Below are positions 40,585 through 51,129 of a stretch of 64,000 nucleotides of DNA, piece after piece (position 1 is the stretch's first letter; each line of letters opens with the position of its first letter). The notes under the pieces are model-generated. The model was not told the DNA's origin. It did no database searches and saw nothing but the letters and a program-made list of their open reading frames with translations. This DNA comes from Strigamia acuminata (lineage: Eukaryota > Arthropoda > Chilopoda > Geophilomorpha > Linotaeniidae), in the NCBI GenBank assembly GCA_949358305.1, contig OX442314.1:44152581-44216580 (forward strand). The letters run 5' to 3'. A program made the translations under genes and the position numbers.

Positions 40585-40633
40585 GGATGTGACCGTCTGG
40601 CCACCCACGGTGACCCACGTCACTCCACACACT
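40583..40633 (+). repeat. Dispersed 50-bp repeat, copy 2
   Basis: Same text as 21293-21345 with about three changes. It begins exactly where the duplicated RGS exon stops. Confidence 0.7.
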
Positions 40634-41513
40634 GCTTTAGTTTATTTAATTTTGCTTTGTTTAGCCAATTCCATCATTTTCCTTTATAATTTATATTTTT
40701 GACTAAATCTGACCAATTCTGCGATATTTTGTGTAAGTTTGCAAGTTTAATCAACCTTGGTCCGATCCTTAGGTTTCAACGATAAATTCTTTAAATATTT
40801 CTTCATATCACAATTTTCTACTGATGTCTACTTCAATTTTTTCTCAAAATTAAATTTAGCCAAAAAATTGATTTTCCTGCCCAGTGACGATAAGCCTATC
40901 CCCTCTGGTATCGTCTGGCGATTGACACGCTACGTCATCAACTCATCATCATCTATTTCTACATCCTCAGGAACGTATCAATTAGTCAGGTTACTTGTTT
41001 GATGACAGAACTGAAATAAGTCAGTTCTGATTGATCATCTCTTGGTCTACTGGGGCCGGCACCTTGAGTGCCTGGTCCCTTTAGCCATAGCCCATTTACC
41101 AAAAACTTAGAATGTTTAATCTTGATTTGTCTCTTATTTTAACTTTGATTTTTCCTTTCAGATTTGATTAAGGTTTATGATTTAATTATGAATTGAGTTT
41201 ATTATTTAGTAAATTATAGGTTATTGTATTCAGTCCTGAAAGAGAGTTGTCAATTTTGGTTTAGAAAATAACTGTTCTTATTTCCTCATTTGAATAAACT
41301 TTTGAATTAACTTAACCAAATTCGAATTATAATTGTTATATGTGGTGTTCCCAAGCCACACGTAACAATATTCCTCCACTTTTCCACGGCTTCGTAATCG
41401 TTGGAACCGCACGTGTCTTCAAAACGGAGACAAATTATTTCACCCCCATTTTGGCTTAATTTCCCCCCACCCTACGTTAGGAAGTGTACAAAAAACGACT
41501 CACAGACAAACAA
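40634..41513. other. Region possibly holding an LTR-like remnant
   Basis: No ORF. The text CCACACGTAACAATATTCC (about 41358-41376) has a near match, CCACGTAACAATATCC, at about 42163-42178. AATAAA is present near 41292. This may mark shared ends of an unclassified element; no boundaries could be fixed. Immediately before 41514 it would act as the promoter of the small gene below. Confidence 0.3.
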
Positions 41514-41760
41514 ATGGCACCAATCAACAAGCTTTGCACGATGTTAGAAGGTTTTGTCGTAGCATTGATGAGAATGGAAGCGGTAAGAAAAATGACAATT
41601 TTTGGAAAAATTTCATTTAAAATTTAAAACTTATTTTTTTTTAATTTTTTTGTAGATGGAACAATTCTGTCATTCTGTTAATATTAGAGTTAAGAAAGAT
41701 TATTTAAATCATGTTCCCGTTACCTATGAACCTTTCCAAAATGAAAAGAAAAACCCATAA
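41514..41760 (+). CDS. Small two-exon gene, unknown function, 57 aa
   Basis: Exon 1 is 41514-41582 (ATG, MAPINKLCTMLEGFVV), with the donor GCG|GTAAGA. Exon 2 is 41656-41760 after the acceptor TTTTTTTGTAG. The intron is 73 nt and phase 0, and the frame joins without a stop into MEQFCHSVNIRVKKDYLNHV and ends NEKKNP. AATAAA follows at 41865-41870. There is no signal peptide; the N-terminal half is a short amphipathic helix-like stretch (MLEGFVVALMRMEAMEQF). The clean splice sites, short intron and polyadenylation signal support a real gene, but the family is not recognised. Confidence 0.45.
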
Positions 41761-41870
41761 TCTTAAATTACCAATCATGGGAGGGATTTTTGCAAGATCT
41801 ACTACTTATTCAGGAAAACAGCAGGAATTATAACGGCAACTACAGGCCAATCCTTATTGAGCTAAATAAA

Positions 41871-44031
41871 AGAGCTTAGATCAGTTCTCATCGAGCTCTC
41901 ACTCTGGCTACTGTCGACTAGTTAATTTGAAAGTTTCTTAGAGTCTTCAGAAACCAATAAACACATCCTTATTTATAACTTGACTTTATGTAAACCAAAG
42001 CAAAGTAATGATTTGTAGAATTCTATCATTTAAGTTAATACCGGATATTTGATGTCAATCAAATTTCCGACTTCTTTTAATAAAGCATATATTTTAATAG
42101 AAAATGAGCCTGAGTCATTCTTATTAAGAAGACAAGTTACGTGATTACACTCGTCCACAGAACCACGTAACAATATCCATCGCGCCCTTGGTTTCCACGA
42201 CCGCATGGACATAAATTCGTATATTAATGTATGGAAATCTTATATGGACACAATTCAATTTATAACCGCTTAATGGATGGTGTGCAAAGTAGAGAGATGA
42301 CGTTTCCTCCCACTCAGATTCCACAAGGCAGCATTGGAGCGGTGCTGAGTTCTCGAGCGGTGCACTACTGGTACTGGCAGCGGACTCAGCGAGTCACTGC
42401 AAAGAGAGATTTAGTTAGCGAACAAAAAGGTGGGCTTACAATACAAATAAAACTGTAAATGCCACATTCATGTGGGAATGCGGTCTTACAATTCAAAGTC
42501 AAGTAAATGCCATATCCATGAAAAAATATGGGCTTACAATACATATGTACAGGAAAGCATTCAAATCAGACAAGATCACTGAAACAATGTCGTCAGTTTA
42601 TCCAGGGGTGACCACGTAGAGGAAGAGAGTTGGTTTTTACACCTCCTAAACACAAATTTCTTCTCATTTCATCTGAATTGAACAATCAATGTAATTTTGA
42701 GGCCATTTGTAATAAAAATTCCAGAATATTAATTAATGTAATACGAGTCAATTTTCGCAATTCAAAAGAAAAAAAATGACCATCCTTTTAAGACAATGAT
42801 AAAAGTGATTTAAAAATATTATAAAAACATTCGTATCGCCGTAAAAATACATTTCTTAAAACCACCGTGAAAACGAGTTGGGACTGACTAGAAAATGGCG
42901 GCCATTAATACGGAAAAAAGAAAAGATATTTCATTTCATACATGCACGACACTTAATCTCGTTTTTGACAAATGGCCCGATATTTCTGTTTAAAACATGT
43001 TCAATTCAAACTGAAGGGTATTTTGCGTCGGAAATAACCAAAATTCGAAGCAAACCGGCGCTCGAAGGTTCTCTACCTTCCACCATCTACAAGCAAGTGA
43101 CTACGGGGTTCACAAAATAAATTCACGACGTAGTTGATCGCAACAGAACAAATCCTTAAGCAGACGGTGACCCAGACGGGACAACTCAACGTCATCTACC
43201 CAAAAATAAATAAAATAAACATTACGATTATTACGAATAAACCAAAACGATTTCCAATCCTTTAAAGTTAAAAATCATGATATTTTTATTTTCATATTTG
43301 TATTAGAAAATTTTTTAAACCAACACTCCACATGACAAAATCCACCACCAGATGTCGCTGCGAATAATTATCAGAAAAAAATAGAAAAAAGAAAACGAAC
43401 GAAGTCGAGGAAAAAAGTGTAATATCTCTTTAATTATTTCTTTGTACACATTTTTTTTATTTTTTCATTATTTTTCCACATTATTATGTTTTTATTTTTT
43501 TTTGTCATTCGGCATTTTCAAATAAAGATTCCACCTATGGAGATAAAATGGTTCTAATCGAGTTAGATAAATTAGTGACGGAAGAAATGCAAAAAAGAGT
43601 AAAATAAATAAATAACAAACATTATTCCGATAATCCTCACAAGCCTAATTCCTATGGAATAAATCTGGACGTACAGCGGAAGCGACTAGGTGAGCTCAGC
43701 TTATTCCAACCATCCTGGGTTATTCTATGGGCATTAGGCTTAAAACAGCTTAAGGAAAGACTACAACAAATCCGATTGTTGCTCTATATTGCCAAACTGT
43801 GGTTGTTGGATTGGAATGTCCAATGGAATGATATATCACGTGACTAGACGAAAATGGCGTAAGTCTCTGGTGTTAAATTTTTTTTTTTTTAGGTTTCCTT
43901 TGTCTTTTGTAAGATAAATTTTTTTTTTTATACAATAAAGTTCAGAAGCGTCATCGAGTGGCCATTGGGGGAGACTCGCTCTCGCCCCAGTGGCTAAAAG
44001 TTTAAAATTGGATCCTGAGATCTGAGTGTCG
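41871..44031. other. AT-rich intergenic stretch
   Basis: No supportable gene. It holds the second CCACGTAACAATAT motif (about 42163), several poly-T runs (43440-43500, 43878-43930) and, for the minus-strand RGS gene, TTTATT motifs near 43455 and 43488 that read AATAAA on that strand. Confidence 0.4.
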
Positions 44032-47000
44032 TCACGCCGAGCTCTCTTTGCGACTGTTGAGCTGCGCCAGCTGGCGGAAGAGCGAGGAATTGACGAATCT
44101 CGGGTACGAGTCTCGATGCATCAACGTGTAAATTTGCATCTGCGCCTCGTCGAACGTGTGCGACGTCGGCGTCGACATGTCGCTGTTGATGGCGTCTCGG
44201 ACTTGCGAATCCAGACTCACCTGCACGAAATCAAAATTCGACCGTTAGTTATGCAAATTTAATTTCATATTTTAAGAAATTATTGTGATTGCTTCGAGTC
44301 GAGCGGAAGCCGCAACAAAACATTCAAATTGGATTGCGGTAATTTAAGCTGAAACCACATTAATGCTCTAACCCCGTAGAATGGGATTACTTTGGACACT
44401 TTGAAAATTCAAATACCAATATAATATTATCAAAGTTCGAGAATTAATTTTTAAAATTTTGTTTTTAACCTTTTCTTTAAAAGTGAATGCCTGTGACTGC
44501 GATAACTTAAAATACATTGAAAAATCAAGTAAACCATATTATATTTTCTTTGTAAATATCACAAATATCAATCATCACGGTCAGTGGAGGGCCATGGGAC
44601 GTTTGGACACCATTCACGATTAGGAACAACCAGGGGCTTTTCGGGGGCCCGGGGTTTGAGGTTTTTTCGGGACCCCTTTATCGAAATTTTTACTAGCGAC
44701 CTTTCTTCTTTTTTTTAGCGACCTTTTTTTTTTTAGTACATTGCCTTACGTCTTGGGCGGCCAGGACCTAATCCGCGGGGCCCCGATCCGCGCGTCCCCA
44801 TTACGCGCCAAAAAACTCCCGATTCCGCGTGATCCCTATTCCGCGGTGAATTTGACGAATTTAATGACATGATAATAATGATGATGATAATAATTGGTTC
44901 CTCTTACGCGCGGTTCCTTTCCCGCGCGGTTCCTTTTCCGCGGGGTTCTGTATCGTAACGTAACGTATCCATAACGTTACGTATCCTCCTCAGGTGCAGG
45001 CACTGGCAATTCAACTTGCCGAGTTTTTTATTTGGGCTGCCGAGGACTTGGTTGAGGCAGCGGAGCAAAATCGTTACACTTGTCAGCTACAGTGGGGGGC
45101 AAAAGTAAGTTTACAAACGCATCGGGTTGATTCTCCCGGCTGTATCTCCGGGAAAAAGAAAGGAAAATTAATGAAATTTTAACTGGATGCTTGTATAACA
45201 TCCAACTTTATTCACCTAAAATTTTATCAAAATCTATCCATTAGTTTCTGAAAAAAAAATTTTTTTGTGAAGTGACATAAAAAAGTAATGGGCAAAATTA
45301 AGTTTACATACCCATAATCCACAAACAATTAGCCATTCCCATTATAAAATATGCGGCAAATATTAAAATTTATCCATAAACACATGTGTAGTCACTCATA
45401 CACTTCACTTGACTTTATGCTTAGAATCATTTTTCTGCTGAAATATCCATGTCAAAGGCAGTTTATCATCTGCAAATGGAAGCATAACAGTCCTCCAATA
45501 CTTTTTTATAAGTATATTGGGTTATGATATTGGGAAATGATGTCATTTTTGGTTTAAAATTGAAGTAAAACACAAAATATTTTAGTTTTTGAATGCAGCT
45601 ACTGTAACACCAGTGTAACAATAGTGTAACACGAGTGTAACAACCTACACAATTTTAAAACAATTAATGTTAATCGCGCGGATAAGGAACAGTGCGGAAA
45701 TAATACATCTATTACATTTAATTTCATTGGCGCGGATTAGGAACGGCGCGGAAAGGGGGGCGTCGGGCGGGACCGCGCGGAAAAAGGGATCCGCGTATCA
45801 GGGAGCGCGGATGGGGGACCGTGCGGCACAGGGAAGCGCGGATTAGGCCCGCGCAGAAAGGAACGCAGCCCGTCTTGGGGGCCCGGGGGCTCAAGCCCCA
45901 TTAGCTCTATGCTAGATCCGCCCCTGGGAACAACAACAGAGAACGCAGTTTTGGATTATACGTCTTTATTGCCGCAGTTGTCTAATGATGGGCGCACATA
46001 TACCGCGATTTCGCCCTGAGAATCGCGCGCAATGCTACACACATGTAGCTATTCCAGTTTAGCGATTTCAAGGTTATGACGTCATTCCTTCATTTCACAC
46101 AGCTCACGGATTGGCTGCGACGGGAATGGCGGGCGAAATAGTACTTGTCCGAAGTACTATTTTCAAAAGTACATTTCCAACCGACACGAAGGAAATGACA
46201 TCATCTGCGCATGCGCAATGGCAACGCGATTGTGCCGCGATGCGAAATCGCGGTATGTGTGCGCCCAGCATAAGGGTTGTGCGTTCACCGTGTCATCGCC
46301 TTGGTTGTTGGGTTGCTTTTCGACAACCCAGCCCAGACCAACCGCTGACCACATAGTCGAAGACCACATGAGCAGTTTGGTCAGAATAACATGCCCATGT
46401 CGTGCATTGCAGCACGGCCCAACTTCAAGTCGCTGCAGACTTGAGCACAACCTCGCTTCTATTTGCCATTAGGTCTCACATTGTCTGAGGTAAATCTGTG
46501 GTCAACAGGATGTTGATATTCTATACTGACCTCTTTAGGCGAAAGAATGGAAATAAAATCTTCGTAGATGAGTCGAGCCTTTTCCTCGACGACGGAGTCG
46601 TTTTCTTTCTTGAGCTCTTCGCACGCCATCCAAAAAAGAATGTTCTCTTCACTGTATTCACATTTGAGAAATTCACGAAATATTCTTCGTCCTGCTAAAA
46701 TATCAACAAAAATTAACTCTTAATATACATTTGTGGATTGCCTTCCTAAAAAGAGTGCCGCAATGCTAAAATGTTTGCAAACCCCTGCACTATAGCGAAT
46801 ATACTGTACCTACACTCTTGTTGACCTCAAAAAGGCCCCCAAATCCCATTGGTCGAGCCTTTTTATTGGTGTAGTGATCCAAAAAAATAGACCCAAACAC
46901 CAGAATTGCATTACCATGTACAGACATTGTAATCGATTGCCTAGGGAACGGCCAAATTTCAAAATTATATGCTGTCCAGACAAAGCAATCAATAAACAGA

Positions 47001-50000
47001 AGAAACATGAGTTTTACATTTATACGTGCGTAAAACTGTATTTCATAAATGGAAATAACATTTTTTAATAAGAAAAATCAAAATTATATTAACTTAAATG
47101 GTCATAACAATCACAAATATAAATAAAAGTCAAAACTACTTCTCCTAGTGGTAGAATACAGTCTTAAGTTAGTAGTATTGAGGCTCGACCAACAGCATTT
47201 GGGGGTCTTCTTGTGTTCAAGGCTCCTTTGTTTCATCGATATGAAACAAAACAACTTTAATCGATGAAAATAATTATGTATTCTAAATGTCAACCACTCA
47301 TAATGATTTCCACCCACATAGGACACTAATCCTTGAGGCAAATTTAATATCTATATCACTATTGACTTAAGCCACTCCAAAGATGAATTGTTGCATTCAA
47401 AATTCATGGGATCATCCAAAATTCCCTTTCATGTATATGAAAAGATATTCTCACGATTCCAGCAAAAAGACTTCTTTCATCTTCCACCAACTTCCACAAT
47501 CATCTTGATCAGCTTAAAATGAATGGAAGTATTTATCCATGGTCATGGAGGCATTTTAAATTGTACAAACCCCAATAGACAGATTTGCTTTTTGAATATT
47601 CCTTTTGAAGATCACTTACTCCTGTCTGGAAAATAAATGGAGATGCCATGTTGGATTTAACTATCCTGACCTTAATTTCTACTCCAAGATGGACAAATTA
47701 AGAGAGGTTAGGGGCCTCAAACTACGGTAAACTACGGACTGGTCTCGAAAGCCCTTTCGGATGATTTTTTTCTGGGGATTTAGTTAGTGATTAGCCACAG
47801 AAACAGTATCTCAACCAGTCAAGGATTAGAAAATAGTTGAGATTCCCAGCAGGTCATCCATCCCAACGCTTACAGAAGCCCGTTTGTCCGTTCCTATCCC
47901 TTGCGAAAGCCGGACTTTGCATTGAAGGCAATTTTGAGAGTGAACATGTCACAAAATAATCAACTTCTCCAGCAAAATCCTTTGAGAAGGCAGAAGAGAC
48001 CTCATTACCATTTTCCTCCAGGGCCTCAAAAGCCAAGTTCTGCTGCAGCTTGGGAGATACCATTACCGACAAACACTGGCCCGTAAGATATTAAGAATTC
48101 CAAATACTTGCCAAAACTAAAGTAGAACTACTGTACATATGTACAAAAAAAATTATTCAACCCCCTATAAAATTCTAAAACAATAATTTAGCTTTTGGAA
48201 CAACAGATTTGCCAATTTAGATGCAAAGTCAACATATGGTAATTTTCATGGACTGGATTCCTATACAAGCAATGATTGCCGGTTGTCTCGCCTTTAATGT
48301 TTTTTTACCTAGGATGGAATATATTGTCTTTTGACCATCCCTGACTTCCTCCAAACACGAATGACCCTTTTTGACCAAAGTTAATTAATGTTTGATTCAT
48401 CGGACCGCGAAACCTTCTTCTAATCTGAATATATTCGCTCTGCATAATTGTTCACTCATTTCAATCTTCGCTCCCTCTTCGTCGATATCCCATAATTTTT
48501 CTCGCCAACTCTTCTATCGAATAATTTCTCCTCTAGCTTATTCTGTACTAAATATTAGCCTTGTGTGCGGTATTGCAATATTTTTTTTACAATGCAACAC
48601 CGCGGTATCCACCAAAATACTGCAAAACGGTATACCGCAATACCGCTATTACCTCAGATGAATGGCACTGCGGAGCGCATAAAAAGGGCAAAGTCAATGC
48701 CGCATTACCGCACCAATACCAAATATCGATGCGGTATTAGCGGTATTGCGGTATACCGCATTCATTGCAGTATTTGGAGCATACCGTACCGCACTCGCAC
48801 AAAAAAATTACCGCACAAGCCTACTAAATATACATAGTTTTATTGGAGGACACCTTTACTTGATTTAGGATTGACGTCAGTTTATTTAGCGATTCATTTA
48901 GCACGCAATCAGACAAATGAATCGACAAGTCTTCTCACTGCTAATGATATCTCCGCTTTAACAATTTAGCAACATTGAGTGATCTAGATGTACTAACATA
49001 CATTCCTAACCATGTTTAAAGAGACTACAACTATTTGGACATTAAATTTATATGTCACATGTGGGCGAGAAGAGGCCCCACCAGTAAGGGGTGAATAATT
49101 AATTTGCAACACAAATTCAAATATTTACTACAGCTGGAGTTCTGCAAATGTTAGAGGGCAGAAACTTTGAGTTTCCAGGAAAAACCATCAACAAATGAAA
49201 AGCCGGTCTTTTCGAAGGGGCCCATAAGGGAACTTAGAAGTCCACCTTGTTAGTAGACCTGTCAAGAAAACCTGGGGTCGCCTTCATTACTGAAATAAAT
49301 AACATTATCTTACCAGAACTCTTCATTAATTTATCAAAAGATTCTCCCCAGGTTCGAATTTCTTCTAGCGAAGGTCTGTAAACATAATAACGACAAAATA
49401 AACACCGATATGCTGATTTACAACCTGGGTAAAGACAAGGTAGCGATCACGCTTTAAGCAAAAACCCGTTCGCAAGGAAAATGAGCCAGATTTCAAAATA
49501 CATTAAGTTTCGGTCCGAGAACACTTTTGCGTAAGCCCAGCTTGGCAACAAGAGGCTCCTTAGCTAGGAGTGACTAATGCTGTTTCTTGGTTTTTCGCGT
49601 GTTCTTGGGTTTTTTTCCTTAACAAGGGGAACCAGCCCCCTGCAAACCTCAACTTAACTGGTTTTTTTAATGTGAAGGGAAATTGGGCACTTATTTAGTC
49701 GCGATATGGTTAGTATGCATTAGTCATTCCTGGTTTGTGTCTGTAATTTTATTGGTCTGGAGCCTCCTGTCTCAAGGCGCTTCTGTTCGTATCTCTGAAA
49801 GTTCGTAAGTCGAAAGTTCGTATGTGGGGATTTCTATAAATATTTTTTATTACGAAAGGAAACTTAGGTGCATTTAATTTCAAATTGTGAAAAACCGATT
49901 AGAAAAACTTAATTATTGAATCAATTTTTTATTCTAATAATTAATAAATCTTGAGCATGGGCAGTTGCGACTTAAGGGTTCTGGAATCAACTTTTCTTGA

Positions 50001-50931
50001 TTCCCGGTATCTCGATGTTAAATTCGCACCGCGCTTCCCATTCGCCGCAAACGATTTTCTAATTCCATTTGTTATTTAGCAGAATTAAGCCTAATATCAA
50101 GCCTAATAATGCTAAAATAAAGTAAACAAACAACAATATTTTGCCTCTAAGCTGTGAATTACTTTTAAAAACGAATTTATTGTTGTTTATTTACTTTATT
50201 TTATATTAGGCTTAAAACTGCCAAATAACAACTGGAATTAGAAGATCGTCTGCGCAGAATGGGATGCGCAGACCGACGTCAAAATCCAAATTCTCGAAAA
50301 TGACACGTTTTGCGTCATTTCCGTCAGAGAAAATCGAAACAAATCGATTCTACGATTCGAAATTAAACATTAAAATAATCTTACAACACACCACGGTGGT
50401 TACCGCACGTAATAAGTTAACCCCACGTAAAACCATTACCCAAACAGGCTCTTTTCTTTGCTCTGAGTGATTTGCCTACACCGGATTCCTACGCGACTAA
50501 AACTTACGGTGATTCGTCCCCGGAAAGAAGTTCAGTGGCAAGTTTGTCTTTCCCTCGCTTGGCTCCTTCGTTATTCTTCACCGTCAAACTACGAAACCAA
50601 TCAATCGATCAACCACGTCTCTCACAGCCAGATTCATGGTTCTAGGGCCCCAACTGATATTCCAGGGCCCCACAAACCATCCATCCGACACCGAAACATA
50701 GGCCTAGTCTTACCATGAGCAACTGCAACAACAACACCAACAAAAGCAACAAGTTTTGGCCCCTTTTTCTCGGTCCTTGCTCGGCCCTTTTTCTTCGGGG
50801 GCGGGGACAGGGTCGCTCGTCTCCCCGCCCCCTCCTCCGCTGTCGCCGTCACCACCACCGCCGTCACCGTGGTTCGTCGGGCTCCCAGACACGCTGCTCG
50901 GCGTAGCAGCCTTGGTTGTCGTGAGTGCCAT
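44032..50931 (-). CDS. dhit: RZ-family regulator of G-protein signalling (double hit / RGS17-19-20-like), 5 exons, 236 aa
   Basis: A GTPase-activating protein for G-alpha subunits, membrane-bound by palmitoylation. The exons are 50931-50714, 50588-50508, 49375-49314, 46691-46531 and 44220-44032, all with GT-AG borders and matching phases (2, 2, 1, 0), totalling 711 nt. The N-terminus is Gly/Asp-rich. Residues 61-73 are the cysteine string CCFCWCCCCSCSC diagnostic of the RZ family. The RGS domain (about 105-222) includes LEEIRTWGESFDKLMKS, FREFLKCEYSEENILFW, EEKARLIYEDFISILSPKE, VSLDSQVRDAIN and EAQMQIYTLMHRDSYPRFVN. The fourth intron (44221-46530) is swollen by two MITEs. Part of that intron and exon 4 is duplicated at 40012-40584. 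Exon 2 was chosen because only it keeps the frame between exons 1 and 3. Confidence 0.93.
44631..45926. mobile_element. hAT-type non-autonomous element (1296 bp) in the RGS intron
   Basis: It has an 8-bp target duplication GGAACAAC (44623-44630 and 45927-45934). The ends are CAGGGGCTTTTC and, inverted, CAGGGGCGGATCTAG, a common hAT terminus. Subterminal regions have arrays of ATCCGCG-type motifs in inverted orientation on the two sides (about 44770-44950 and 45720-45860). There is no transposase. The uninterrupted copy at about 40190 confirms the insertion site. Confidence 0.88.
45092..45300. repeat. Possible nested mariner-like terminus inside the hAT element
   Basis: CAGTGGGGGGCAAAAGTAAG (45092) looks like the terminal repeat of a mariner/Tc1-type MITE, and a related text (GGGCAAAATTAAGTTTACA) lies near 45290. 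No second inverted end was identified. Confidence 0.35.
45986..46270. mobile_element. PIF/Harbinger-type MITE (285 bp) in the RGS intron
   Basis: Ends TGATGGGCGCACA and, inverted, TGCTGGGCGCACA, with the inverted match continuing through ATACCGCGATTTCGC. It is flanked by TAA (45983-45985, 46271-46273), the 3-bp TWA type of PIF/Harbinger. The empty site GTCTAAGGG is preserved at about 40247. Confidence 0.85.
46810..47228. repeat. Imperfect foldback repeat in an RGS intron
   Basis: About 45 bp around 46815-46862 (GGCCCCCAAATCCCATTGGT) is the diverged inverse of 47180-47225 (CCAACAGCATTTGGGGGTC). It is probably an old MITE; no target duplication was found. Confidence 0.5.
47229..48555. other. 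RGS intron stretch without recognised features
   Basis: Intronic for the minus-strand RGS gene. Short opposing open frames around 47854-48086 (one starting MSQNNQLLQQNPLRR and ending at a GTAAGA) lack partners and are not called. Confidence 0.4.
48556..48823. mobile_element. hAT-type MITE (268 bp)
   Basis: It has an 8-bp target duplication CTAAATAT (48548-48555 and 48824-48831). The termini are TAGCCTTGTGTGCGGTA and, inverted, TAGGCTTGTGCGGTAA. The inside is rich in GCGGTATTGCGGTAT-type motifs in both orientations. No coding capacity. Confidence 0.87.
49770..49835. repeat. Possible pogo/Tigger-type terminal fragment
   Basis: GCGCTTCTGTTCGTATCTCT, GAAAGTTCGTAAGTCG and GAAAGTTCGTATG resemble the terminal text near 60300-60361 (GAAAGTTCGTATAACTGG). 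Only one end is seen. Confidence 0.35.
50022..50265. repeat. Foldback MITE-like inverted repeat in an RGS intron
   Basis: Arms of about 90-100 bp (CCCATTCGCCGCAAACGATT on the left, its diverged inverse ending CTGCGCAGAATGGGA on the right) contain TTCTAATTCCA, AAGCCTAATAT and AAAGTAAACAAACAACAATA. The spacer is short. Confidence 0.7.
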
Positions 50932-51129
50932 CTGTATTGGTTAAATCAACATATCAACATTCGTTGCAGCAGCGAACGGTACACACAACTCATTCGGGCG
51001 GTCGTTCGCGAACAAACATTCCGATGAAGCATCAGTTATTCATATCGGTTAGGGTTACACCCACGCTTCATTTACAATTCATCAATCCCATTCGGTGGCG
51101 AATTATGCATTTTCTGGGCCTCGCGGCTC
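50932..51129. other. Upstream region of the RGS gene
   Basis: Presumed 5' UTR and promoter of the minus-strand RGS gene; no clear TATA box. The GGGGCCCC minisatellite begins directly beyond it. Confidence 0.35.

Noticed and set aside
40439-40630. Second RGS gene
   Set aside because: Only part of one exon is present, joined to intron sequence and a repeat; it is a truncated duplication.
40589-41369. Solo LTR running TGTGACCG to CGTAACA
   Set aside because: Although it has TG...CA ends, no target duplication was found, and the repeat shared with 21293 extends beyond the proposed left end.
47854-48086. Opposing 60-70-codon frames in the RGS intron
   Set aside because: Neither frame has a recognised domain or a supported splice partner; probably chance.
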